In this document: in pieces, positions 1 through 6,336 of the stretch
Position numbering within the stretch: the first letter of the stretch is position 1
Layout: each line of letters opens with the position of its first letter
NCBI GenBank assembly: GCA_902769805.1
Contig: CACXQL010000013.1
Coordinates: 1 to 34,974, forward strand
Direction of reading: 5' to 3'
DNA: 34,974 nt
DNA from: an uncultured Prevotellaceae bacterium
Lineage (GTDB): Bacteria > Bacteroidota > Bacteroidia > Bacteroidales > Bacteroidaceae
Translations under genes and position numbers: made by a program
The notes under the pieces: model-generated
Told to the model about the DNA's origin: nothing
Databases searched by the model: none
What the model saw: the letters and a program-made list of their open reading frames with translations, nothing else

Positions 1-103
1 CGCACATCTACAACTTTAGTTTGTTAACTAATGTGTTGATTGTCAGATAGATAGTTAAACTTTGTAACATTTGCTCACCACCCAAATTGACGCAGAACCA
101 AAA

Positions 104-147
104 AGACGCAAAAATTTTCAATTTTCACCTTTCACCTTTCAATTTAT
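104..147. repeat. Degenerate TTTCA-type A/T-rich tandem repeat
   Basis: The stretch is built from variations of TTTCAATTTTCA and TTTCACC. The reverse complement of the same motif (AATTGAAAATTGAAA) occurs in the pheA leader at 11521-11550 and 11596-11630. It is non-coding and looks like a family of short intergenic repeats. Bases 1-103 hold no gene that I can support. Confidence 0.5.
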
Positions 148-186
148 TTTCGTATCTTTGGCTTCGCCGAACTTACTTGGCACTCG

Positions 187-219
187 GAAGAAAAAACAAG
201 CAAGTTTGTTTTGTTCTTC
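187..219. repeat. Inverted repeat overlapping the hsdM promoter
   Basis: Arms 187-199 (GAAGAAAAAACAA) and 206-219 (TTGTTTTGTTCTTC) pair over 13 bp with one bulged G and a 6-nt loop. The right arm covers the -33 TTTG at 210-213 of the predicted hsdM promoter, so it could be an operator or a DNA cruciform. An operator role is inference from position only. Confidence 0.5.
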
Positions 220-240
220 TCTCGTTTTTTAGTAACTTTG
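210..240 (+). promoter_or_regulatory. Predicted promoter of the type I restriction-modification locus
   Basis: A -33 element TTTG (210-213) lies 19 nt before TAACTTTG (233-240), a match to the Bacteroidota consensus TTG-N19/20-TAnnTTTG. Transcription would start near 245, giving a leader of about 60 nt before hsdM. A second TATCTTTG at 153-160 has no equally good partner. Confidence 0.65.
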
Positions 241-303
241 CAGTGAAACAATTTAAAGGTGGACTGCACCTCAGCAAAGAACAAGTTCTAACGGAAAACA
301 ATT

Positions 304-1863
304 ATGCCTAATCAACAAGAGCGTGCTGAACTGCACAAGACAATATGGAAGATAGCGAATGACCTGCGTGGCAGTGTGGATGGCTGGGAGTTCAAGGCTT
401 ACGTCCTCGGTTCTATCTTCTACCGCTTCATCTCAGAGAATATCTGCGACTACATACATGGTATCATGAAGGAGGCAGGACAGCCTGACTTCGACTATAC
501 TGCCATCAGCGATGAGATGGCTCAGAACATCCGACAGAAAATGGTGGAGGAGAAGGGTTACTTCATCCTGCCCTCACAACTCTTCCAGAACGTAGTGAGG
601 AAGGCTGACAAGGATGAGAACCTGAATGAACACCTGACAGCCATTTTCCGCAGCATCGAGGCTTCTGCCGTTGGCACTCCTTCTGAGGATGACCTGCGTG
701 GCTTGTTCAGCGACTTCTCTGTCGACAGCGCAGCCCTTGGCTCTACAGTCATCAAGCGTAACCAGTTATTGGCAAAGGTGCTGCAGACTGTGGCACAAAT
801 GGAACTGGGTTCGAAGTATAACGACACTAACAACGATACCTTTGGCGACACTTACGAGTTTCTGATGCAGATGTACGCGTCGGAGGCAGGTAAGAGTGGT
901 GGTGAGTTTTTCACACCTCAGCAGGTCTCTGAGCTGTTGGCGCAACTGGCTTCTTGGAATAATCCCAATATCCAGAAGGTCTACGACCCTGCCTGCGGCT
1001 CCGGCTCGTTGCTGTTGAAGTTTGCCAAGACTGTTGGCAAGGAGAATCCTGACCTGAAATACTTCGGACAGGAAGTCAATCCCACCACCTACAACCTCTG
1101 TCGTATCAATATGTTCCTGCATAACGTGAACTACGACAATTTCGACATCCGTTTGGAGGACACGCTGTTAAAGCCCCAACACATGGACGAGGCACCTTTC
1201 GATGCCATCGTCAGCAATCCACCTTATTCACTGAAATGGGAAGGCAAGGATAACGCCATCCTCATCAATGACGAGCGTTATGCACCTGCTGGTGTGCTGG
1301 CTCCTAAGAGCGCTGCCGACCTTGCCTTTACGATGCACATGCTGTGGCACTTGTCGGAACGTGGCACTGCTGCTATCGTAGAGTTCCCTGGTGTGCTGTA
1401 TCGTGGTGGTGATGAGAAGAAGATACGTCAGTATCTCATCAAGAACAACTTCGTGGACTGCGTCATCCAGTTGCCTGCCAACCTGTTCTTTGGTGTAGGC
1501 ATCGCCACCTGTATCATCGTCTTGAAGAAGAGTGCCAAGACAGACAGCAGTGTGCTCTTCATCGATGCCAGCAAACTCTTCCAGAAGAATGGTAATAAGA
1601 ATATCCTGTTGCCTGAGCATCAGGATAAGATCATGGCTCTTTACAAGCAGCGTCAGGACGAGCAGTATCTTGCTAAGTTGGTGAAGAATGACGACATCCT
1701 TGAGAATGATGCCAACCTCTCTGTCAGCAGTTATGTGGAGCAAGAAGATACAAGAGAGGTGATCAATATCACGGAGGTCAATGCCAAGCTCGAGACCCTT
1801 ATCGCTGAGGGCAAAGAATTGAATCAGAAGATCGAAGCTATCATTAAAGAATTAGGAGCGTAA
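304..1863 (+). CDS. hsdM: Type I restriction-modification system methyltransferase subunit HsdM
   Basis: This is the N6-adenine DNA methyltransferase of a type I system. With HsdS it methylates the recognition site, and with HsdR it forms the restricting complex. The 519-residue length is usual for the family. An N-terminal helical HsdM domain (about residues 5-165) is followed by the Rossmann methylase core. The SAM-binding motif DPACGSGSLL starts at residue 228 and the catalytic NPPY is residues 305-308. A TFGDTYEFLMQMYA stretch with FFTPQ, typical of HsdM, precedes the core. The ATG at 304 is supported by the promoter 64 nt upstream and by the early NDLRGSVDGWEFKAYVLG segment. The base composition is the richer style shared with hsdR and unlike the A/T-rich genes between hsdM and hsdR. 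Its last 24 nt recur, with 3 differences, at the end of the next gene. Confidence 0.97.
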   Translation: MPNQQERAELHKTIWKIANDLRGSVDGWEFKAYVLGSIFYRFISENICDYIHGIMKEAGQPDFDYTAISDEMAQNIRQKMVEEKGYFILPSQLFQNVVRKADKDENLNEHLTAIFRSIEASAVGTPSEDDLRGLFSDFSVDSAALGSTVIKRNQLLAKVLQTVAQMELGSKYNDTNNDTFGDTYEFLMQMYASEAGKSGGEFFTPQQVSELLAQLASWNNPNIQKVYDPACGSGSLLLKFAKTVGKENPDLKYFGQEVNPTTYNLCRINMFLHNVNYDNFDIRLEDTLLKPQHMDEAPFDAIVSNPPYSLKWEGKDNAILINDERYAPAGVLAPKSAADLAFTMHMLWHLSERGTAAIVEFPGVLYRGGDEKKIRQYLIKNNFVDCVIQLPANLFFGVGIATCIIVLKKSAKTDSSVLFIDASKLFQKNGNKNILLPEHQDKIMALYKQRQDEQYLAKLVKNDDILENDANLSVSSYVEQEDTREVINITEVNAKLETLIAEGKELNQKIEAIIKELGA

Positions 1864-1871
1864 AACGCTTT

Positions 1872-2020
1872 TTCCCTCATAAAATTGGCAAGAAAGTATT
1901 ATTATTCCCTCATAAAATTGGCAAAATAGTATTGGTATTCCTTCATAAAATTGGCAAAATATTTGGAATTTCGTTCAGAAAAGTGTATCTTTGCAGCGAT
2001 GATTCGTCCAGAAAAGTGTA
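1872..2020. repeat. Five degenerate repeats with a period of about 33 bp (iteron-like array)
   Basis: Copies begin at 1872, 1905, 1938, 1970 and 2003. The first three share TTCCYTCATAAAATTGGCA with one difference among them. The last two share TTCGTYCAGAAAAGTGTA. The two groups align as TTCnnTCAnAAAAnTG. Spacing is 33, 33, 32 and 33 bp, about three helical turns, so all copies would lie on one face of the DNA. The array spans the promoter and leader of the following ATPase gene, which suggests a binding array for a regulator, perhaps the locus's own. This function is inferred. Confidence 0.75.
1962..1993 (+). promoter_or_regulatory. Predicted promoter of the DUF4143 ATPase gene
   Basis: TTTGG at 1962-1966 and TATCTTTG at 1986-1993 are 20 nt apart, which is an excellent Bacteroidota promoter. 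The -33 box sits at the end of repeat copy 3 and the -7 box inside copy 4. Proteins bound to the repeats would therefore compete with RNA polymerase. Confidence 0.7.
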
Positions 2021-2027
2021 AATCGGT

Positions 2028-3356
2028 ATGAAGAGAAAACTATATAAAGCGCTGATAGATTGGAAAAACGATCCAGACCGCAAGCCTTTGGTGCTTGAGG
2101 GAGCTCGTCAGGTGGGTAAAACTTGGCTGCTAAGAGAGTTTGGTAAGAATGAATACCAGAATCTTGTTTATGTGAATTTCCATGATGATCCTGAAGCTCA
2201 GCAGATATTTCGTGTTGATCTTAAGGTGGAACGCATCATGTATTTATTGGAATCCATCACGCATCAAAAGATTACTGCAGGTAAGACGCTGATATTCATG
2301 GACGAGATACAGGAGGCGTATAGAGGACTTGACAGTTTGAAGTATTTTTGCGAAAATGCTCGTGAGCAGCATATTGTTGTAGCAGGTTCGCTGCTTGGCA
2401 CCACTCATCGTAAAGGAGAGTCTTATCCTGTGGGTAAGGTTAATCTTCTCACACTTTATCCCATGACATTCGAGGAGTTTCTTTGGGCAAAAGGCGAGGA
2501 AAGAGTAGCTGAGATGTTGGCACGTACGGATTGGGAAATGCTGCAGATTTTGGATTCTCAGGTTCAGGAACTACTACGACAGTATTATTATGTAGGAGGA
2601 ATGCCTGAGGCTGTGTTACAATATACCACAAAGGGTGATATTAATAAGGTCCGCCGAATACATAAGGAAATCCTGCGAGCATACGATAACGATTTTGCTA
2701 AGCATGCAGGCGATGAAACAGAGCGCATACGTATGGTATGGGAAAGCATCCCCCATCAACTTGCCAAAGAAAACAAGAAGTTTATCTATGGTGCTGTAAA
2801 GGAGGGCGGACGGGCTCGCGATTTTGAAATGGCGATAGAGTGGCTTGTCAGGGCGGGTCTTGTGTATAAGATTCGCAGATGTAAGAATCCAGCGATGCCA
2901 TTGAAATTCTATGAAGATTTCGATGCATTCAAACTTTATCTATTGGATGTTGGACTGTTAGGAGCTATGTCTAAGGCCAGTCCGAGACTCATGCTTATTA
3001 ACAATGGTGTATTTACAGAATTCAAAGGTGCTTTCACAGAAAATTATGTGTTGGAGCAATTGAAATCTATGGACGATTTGGATGCCTATTATTTCAGTAA
3101 AGACAATTCTACACAGGAAGTAGATTTCTTGGTGCAGACAGCCGAGCGCATTATCCCCATAGAAGTTAAGGCAGAGGAGAACGTGAAGAGTAAGTCGCTG
3201 AAACAGTTTGTGACCGTTGATCATGCAGACAAACATCTCAAGGGCCTGCGTTGCTCCATGAAACCCTATGTTGATCAGGACTGGATGGAAAATATTCCAT
3301 TATATAGTGTCCTGGGATATATTAACAAGCAAATCATTAAGGAATTAGGAGAGTAG
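2028..3356 (+). CDS. AAA family ATPase with C-terminal DUF4143 domain
   Basis: This is a 442-residue protein of the large archaeal/bacterial ATPase family that pairs an AAA_14 domain with DUF4143. The Walker A motif GARQVGKT is residues 25-32 and the Walker B region LIFMDEIQEA has Asp92-Glu93. The C-terminal DUF4143 part carries an EVDFLV...IPIEVK pattern that resembles a PD-(D/E)xK nuclease fold. The family's biological role is poorly defined; members are common in accessory and defence islands. It has its own promoter and repeat array, and its base composition is more A/T-rich than hsdM and hsdR. Its final codons (IIKELGE) mimic the HsdM C-terminus (IIKELGA), with 21 of 24 nt identical, which suggests it entered by a duplication at the hsdM 3' end. 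Association with restriction is inferred from position only. Confidence 0.9.
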   Translation: MKRKLYKALIDWKNDPDRKPLVLEGARQVGKTWLLREFGKNEYQNLVYVNFHDDPEAQQIFRVDLKVERIMYLLESITHQKITAGKTLIFMDEIQEAYRGLDSLKYFCENAREQHIVVAGSLLGTTHRKGESYPVGKVNLLTLYPMTFEEFLWAKGEERVAEMLARTDWEMLQILDSQVQELLRQYYYVGGMPEAVLQYTTKGDINKVRRIHKEILRAYDNDFAKHAGDETERIRMVWESIPHQLAKENKKFIYGAVKEGGRARDFEMAIEWLVRAGLVYKIRRCKNPAMPLKFYEDFDAFKLYLLDVGLLGAMSKASPRLMLINNGVFTEFKGAFTENYVLEQLKSMDDLDAYYFSKDNSTQEVDFLVQTAERIIPIEVKAEENVKSKSLKQFVTVDHADKHLKGLRCSMKPYVDQDWMENIPLYSVLGYINKQIIKELGE

Positions 3357-3359
3357 TAT

Positions 3360-3389
3360 ATGGTGGAGTGGAAGAAGTTAGGAGAGTAG
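3360..3389 (+). pseudogene. Fossil start of an hsdS gene (nine codons plus stop)
   Basis: ATG at 3360 encodes MVEWKKLGE and then TAG. This is a typical HsdS N-terminus and shares ATGGTGGAGTGGAAGA with the intact hsdS start at 5155. It lies exactly where hsdS would follow an hsdM-like 3' end. I read it as a relic of the ancestral hsdM-hsdS junction, left when the RhuM-Fic cassette was inserted. It could instead be a short translated coupling ORF. Confidence 0.6.
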
Positions 3390-3392
3390 CGT

Positions 3393-4376
3393 ATGGAAGA
3401 AAATAAAATCATCATATATCAGACCGAGGACGGACAGACACAGATAGATGTTCGTTTGGAGAATGACACCGTGTGGCTGACGCAAAAGCAAATAGCAGAG
3501 TTGTTTGGTACTAAAAGACCCGCTATCACAAAACACTTAAAGAATATCTATGACTCAGAAGAATTAGATGAAAATAGCACATGTTCCATTTTGGAACACA
3601 TGGGTAACGAAGGCAAGCAGGCATATGCTACTAAGTACTATAATCTTGATGCCATCCTATCCGTTGGCTACCGTGTAAATAGCAAGAACGCCACTCGTTT
3701 TCGTCAATGGGCAAACAAAGTGTTAAAGAACTTCCTCGTGAAAGGTTATGCCGTCAATGAACGCATCCGCAAAGAGCAGATAGGCGAACTGCGCCAACTC
3801 GTAGGCATTCTTGGTCGTGCCATTCAAAACAAGGAAATAGAGCCTAACGAAGAAAACCAGGCTCTGTTCGATATTGTGGTTGATTACACATACGCCCTCG
3901 ATACTCTCGATAATTACGACTATGAGCGACTGTCAATCAGCAAGACTACGCAGGAAGATAAGTTCCATGCCACCTATGAGAATGCTATGCAGGCTATCAA
4001 TGCTTTGCGAGAGAAGTTTGGTGGAAGCACACTCTTTGGCAATGAGAAGGATGATTCTTTCAAAAGCAGTATCGGGCAAATCTACCAGACCTTTGGTGGC
4101 GAAGAACTATATCCCAGTGTGGAGGAGAAAGCTGCCATGCTGCTCTATTTGGTTACGAAAAACCATTCTTTCAGTGATGGTAATAAGCGCATTGCCGCCA
4201 CATTATTCCTTTGGTTTCTCAACAACAATAGAATTCTCTATCGTGAGGATGGCTCCAAACGTATTGCAGACAATACCCTCGTTGCCCTCACGCTGATGAT
4301 TGCGGAGAGTCGAACGGAGGAGAAGGATGTGATGGTAAAAGTAGTAGTGAACCTGATTAATCAGCAAAATAATTAG
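3393..4376 (+). CDS. RhuM-Fic/Doc fusion protein
   Basis: The 327-residue protein has an N-terminal RhuM domain (about residues 5-115: VWLTQKQIAELFGTKRPAI, then YYNLDAILSVGYRVNS and TRFRQWA). A C-terminal Fic/Doc domain follows (about residues 190-320). The Fic active-site loop reads HSFSDGNKR at residues 258-266; His258 is the expected catalytic base. Fic/Doc enzymes transfer AMP or phosphate to target proteins, and Doc members act as toxins. The loop DGNKR is closer to Doc-like than to the canonical HPFxxGNGR of AMP-transferring Fic proteins, so the reaction cannot be settled here. RhuM-type genes are frequently found within type I restriction loci. No separate antitoxin gene is obvious, so any restraint may come from the RhuM half or from the small proteins downstream. 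Confidence 0.9.
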   Translation: MEENKIIIYQTEDGQTQIDVRLENDTVWLTQKQIAELFGTKRPAITKHLKNIYDSEELDENSTCSILEHMGNEGKQAYATKYYNLDAILSVGYRVNSKNATRFRQWANKVLKNFLVKGYAVNERIRKEQIGELRQLVGILGRAIQNKEIEPNEENQALFDIVVDYTYALDTLDNYDYERLSISKTTQEDKFHATYENAMQAINALREKFGGSTLFGNEKDDSFKSSIGQIYQTFGGEELYPSVEEKAAMLLYLVTKNHSFSDGNKRIAATLFLWFLNNNRILYREDGSKRIADNTLVALTLMIAESRTEEKDVMVKVVVNLINQQNN

Positions 4377-4390
4377 GAGGAGAGTCGCGT

Positions 4391-4534
4391 ATGGATGCAC
4401 TAATGTCTTGGGCAAAAGAGAATTTCGACCTCATAACACTGTTTGTCGGTCTTTTGGGAGTGGTTATCGCCATCCTCTCACTTATCGTGGAATTAAAGAA
4501 GCGGAAGAAAAATACAAAGAAAGGAGGAAAATAG
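4391..4534 (+). CDS. 47-residue single-pass membrane protein
   Basis: The ORF opens with ATG at 4391, 14 nt after the RhuM-Fic stop, in a GGAGGAGAG-rich context that recurs at other junctions of this island. It ends at 4534, one base before the next ATG. The product has a short polar N-terminus (MDALMSWAKENF), one hydrophobic helix at about residues 14-33 and a very basic tail (KKRKKNTKKGGK). This is the layout of small membrane toxins, holin-like proteins and membrane anchors. I do not recognise a family. The tight coupling with neighbours argues that it is translated. Confidence 0.65.
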   Translation: MDALMSWAKENFDLITLFVGLLGVVIAILSLIVELKKRKKNTKKGGK

Positions 4535-4535
4535 G

Positions 4536-4757
4536 ATGGTGGAGTTGAAAGAGTATAATTACAGGATGTATGATGAATTACACTGTCCCTTTTGTGGGAG
4601 TACAGACATACAATTTGAACGAGAAGGTTTTAATTATAAAGCAGCATTCTGGGCTGTCCTTTTTATTCATTTATGGGGACTTTTATTTGGATGGTTCTGC
4701 AGGAAACGGACACTATGCCATTGCAATAGATGTGGTGGAGAGTTCTCATATTATTAA
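4536..4757 (+). CDS. Zinc-ribbon protein with internal membrane segment
   Basis: The 73-residue product has a CPFCG knuckle (Cys17, Cys20) and a second CNRCG knuckle (Cys63, Cys66). Between them is a hydrophobic segment (about residues 36-54) that could cross the membrane or form a hairpin. Extra cysteines at 55 and 61 may also contribute. The split zinc ribbon around a hydrophobic insert is seen in small proteins of uncertain function. The start ATGGTGGAGTTGAAAGAG resembles the hsdS start (ATGGTGGAGTGGAAGA), a hint of duplication at cassette boundaries. The start is one base after the previous stop. Confidence 0.7.
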   Translation: MVELKEYNYRMYDELHCPFCGSTDIQFEREGFNYKAAFWAVLFIHLWGLLFGWFCRKRTLCHCNRCGGEFSYY

Positions 4758-4766
4758 TTGGGGAGT

Positions 4767-5153
4767 ATGGAAATAGTAGTTCAAATAGCAACAATATTGA
4801 GTCCCATTATAGCAGTTCTCCTAGCCTGGTGGACGAGTAAAAGTAGTGAGAAAAAGGTGCAGGAGCAAATTGAGAGCATCAAGGAACTCGCTCGTATCCA
4901 GATAGAGGTTTCTATGAATCAAATTATTAAGGAAGTCGAAGAAGTTCATACTCTTTCTAATCAATATTCTGAGCGAATTGAAAGAGAAGATTCTCTTCGC
5001 AGATTAGGTGTTGGATGGAGTATTAATGACTCCCATGAAGATAAAGTCAGAGATTTGCACGATAACAGAGCGTTTTGTAATAAAAAATTCGATGTGTTAA
5101 TGCAAAGTTTTGACAGATTAGAAGTGTTGAGAAAAAGATTGGAGGGAGAGTAG
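4767..5153 (+). CDS. N-terminally anchored coiled-coil protein
   Basis: I chose ATG at 4767 (128 residues); an in-frame TTG at 4758 is less likely. Residues about 3-22 form a hydrophobic segment ending in AWWTSKSSEKK, and the rest is charged and helical with heptad-like stretches, so it probably projects from the membrane into the cytoplasm. No catalytic motif is visible and I do not recognise a family. It ends one base before the hsdS ATG at 5155, which makes translational coupling with hsdS likely. Together with the two preceding small genes it forms a compact membrane-directed group between RhuM-Fic and hsdS. Confidence 0.7.
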   Translation: MEIVVQIATILSPIIAVLLAWWTSKSSEKKVQEQIESIKELARIQIEVSMNQIIKEVEEVHTLSNQYSERIEREDSLRRLGVGWSINDSHEDKVRDLHDNRAFCNKKFDVLMQSFDRLEVLRKRLEGE

Positions 5154-5154
5154 T

Positions 5155-6336
5155 ATGGTGGAGTGGAAGACAATAGAAGAGGTTTTTGAACTTAGGAACG
5201 GATATACTCCTTCAAAGAATAATCCTGAATATTGGGATGGTGGAACAATTCCCTGGTTTAGAATGGAAGATATCAGACAAAATGGTCATGTTTTGGGTGA
5301 CTCAATTCAGCATATCACCCCAATTTCGGTCAAAAAGAGTGGTTTGTTTCCTGCCAATACTATAATTATGGCTACAACCGCTACAATTGGCGAGCATGCG
5401 CTCGTAATTGTTGATTCGCTTGCGAATCAACAATTTACGGGTTTGGTAACCCGTAAATCGTTGGTACAAAGCGTGTTGCCACGCTTTGCATTTTACTATT
5501 GCTTCCTTTTAGGTGAATGGTGCAAACAGCATATACACCAAGGAGGTTTTGCATCTGTTGACATGGAAGGCTTCAAGAAATACCCATTCCCCATTCCCTC
5601 CCTTTCCGAGCAAGAGCGGATAGTGGGGATACTCGATACCTTCACTGCTGGAATAGAAAACATCAAAGAGCAAATCGCTCAGCGCCGCAAACAATATGAA
5701 TATTATCGTGATGAACTCCTTGACCTTGAAGGAAAAGATGGGGTTGAGATGAAAACGTTGGGTGAAGTTTTAATTTCCTTGAAAACAGGTTTAAATCCAA
5801 GAAATAATTTCGTTCTCAATTCCTCTGAGAGTGCGAATTATTACATAACTGTTCGAGAATTGGGGATGTTTAATATAAAACCTATTGATAAAACTGATAA
5901 GGTATCAGATGAAGCATTAAAACTAATAAACAATCGCTCAAATCTTGAAGAGGGCGATGTACTTTTTTCGGGTACAGGAACTATCGGAAGGACAGCTTTA
6001 GTTAAAGAAAAGCCAAAGAATTGGAATATCAAGGAAGGGGTTTATAGTTTAAAACCGCGAAAAGATTGTGTTAATTCTTATTTCCTTGTTCAATTACTGC
6101 ATACTAATACTATTATTGATAAAATATCGGCATTAGTAGTTGGTGATCCTATCAGAAGTATACCAATGAAAAGTTTAGTTTCTATGATTATTCCCGTCCC
6201 CTCCCTCCAAGACCAGCGCCGCATTGTTTCCATCCTCGACACGTTCGAGGCATCTATAGCGAACTTGGAAGCGCAGCTGAAGCAGCGGGAAAAGCAATAT
6301 GAATACTATAGGAATAAACTTTTGACGTTTGAATAA
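5155..6336 (+). CDS. hsdS: Type I restriction-modification system specificity subunit HsdS
   Basis: HsdS (393 residues) recognises the bipartite DNA target. It has the expected two halves: target-recognition domain 1 (about 1-145), a conserved helical repeat (SLSEQERIVGILDTFTAGIENIKEQIAQRRKQYEYY region), domain 2 (about 195-335), and a second copy of the helical repeat (LQDQRRIVSILDTF...) at the C-terminus. The length is normal and the frame is intact. Residues 79-112 are encoded by an array of four perfect hairpins, described separately. The start MVEWK at 5155 matches the fossil at 3360. hsdR begins immediately after the stop codon. No second hsdS copy, inverted partial copy or recombinase is present in the window. 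Confidence 0.96.
   Translation: MVEWKTIEEVFELRNGYTPSKNNPEYWDGGTIPWFRMEDIRQNGHVLGDSIQHITPISVKKSGLFPANTIIMATTATIGEHALVIVDSLANQQFTGLVTRKSLVQSVLPRFAFYYCFLLGEWCKQHIHQGGFASVDMEGFKKYPFPIPSLSEQERIVGILDTFTAGIENIKEQIAQRRKQYEYYRDELLDLEGKDGVEMKTLGEVLISLKTGLNPRNNFVLNSSESANYYITVRELGMFNIKPIDKTDKVSDEALKLINNRSNLEEGDVLFSGTGTIGRTALVKEKPKNWNIKEGVYSLKPRKDCVNSYFLVQLLHTNTIIDKISALVVGDPIRSIPMKSLVSMIIPVPSLQDQRRIVSILDTFEASIANLEAQLKQREKQYEYYRNKLLTFE
5391..5488. repeat. Array of four perfect inverted repeats with 4-nt loops inside hsdS
   Basis: Hairpin 1 has arms 5391-5395 and 5400-5404 (CGAGC) around ATGC. Hairpin 2 has arms 5406-5418 (AATTGTTGATTCG) and 5423-5435 around CTTG, 13 bp. Hairpin 3 has arms 5433-5443 (ATTTACGGGTT) and 5448-5458 around TGGT, 11 bp. 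Hairpin 4 has arms 5467-5475 (CAAAGCGTG) and 5480-5488 around TTGC, 9 bp. All stems are perfect and all have different sequences. Hairpins 2 and 3 share three bases. The region stays in frame (HsdS residues 79-112) and still encodes recognisable HsdS sequence (IGEHA, LANQQFT). Confidence 0.9.

Noticed and set aside
16-31. TTAGTT-TGTT-AACTAA hairpin near the window start
   Set aside because: Six A/T-rich pairs are expected by chance in such sequence; it is isolated and has no T-tract.
87-311. 74-codon ORF before hsdM
   Set aside because: It runs through the repeat, the inverted repeat and the predicted hsdM promoter, overlaps the hsdM start and has no protein-like composition.
5155-6336. Phase-variable, invertible hsdS
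   Set aside because: The hairpins have 4-nt loops and different sequences, no second hsdS half or silent cassette is in the window, and no recombinase is present, so inversion switching cannot be claimed.
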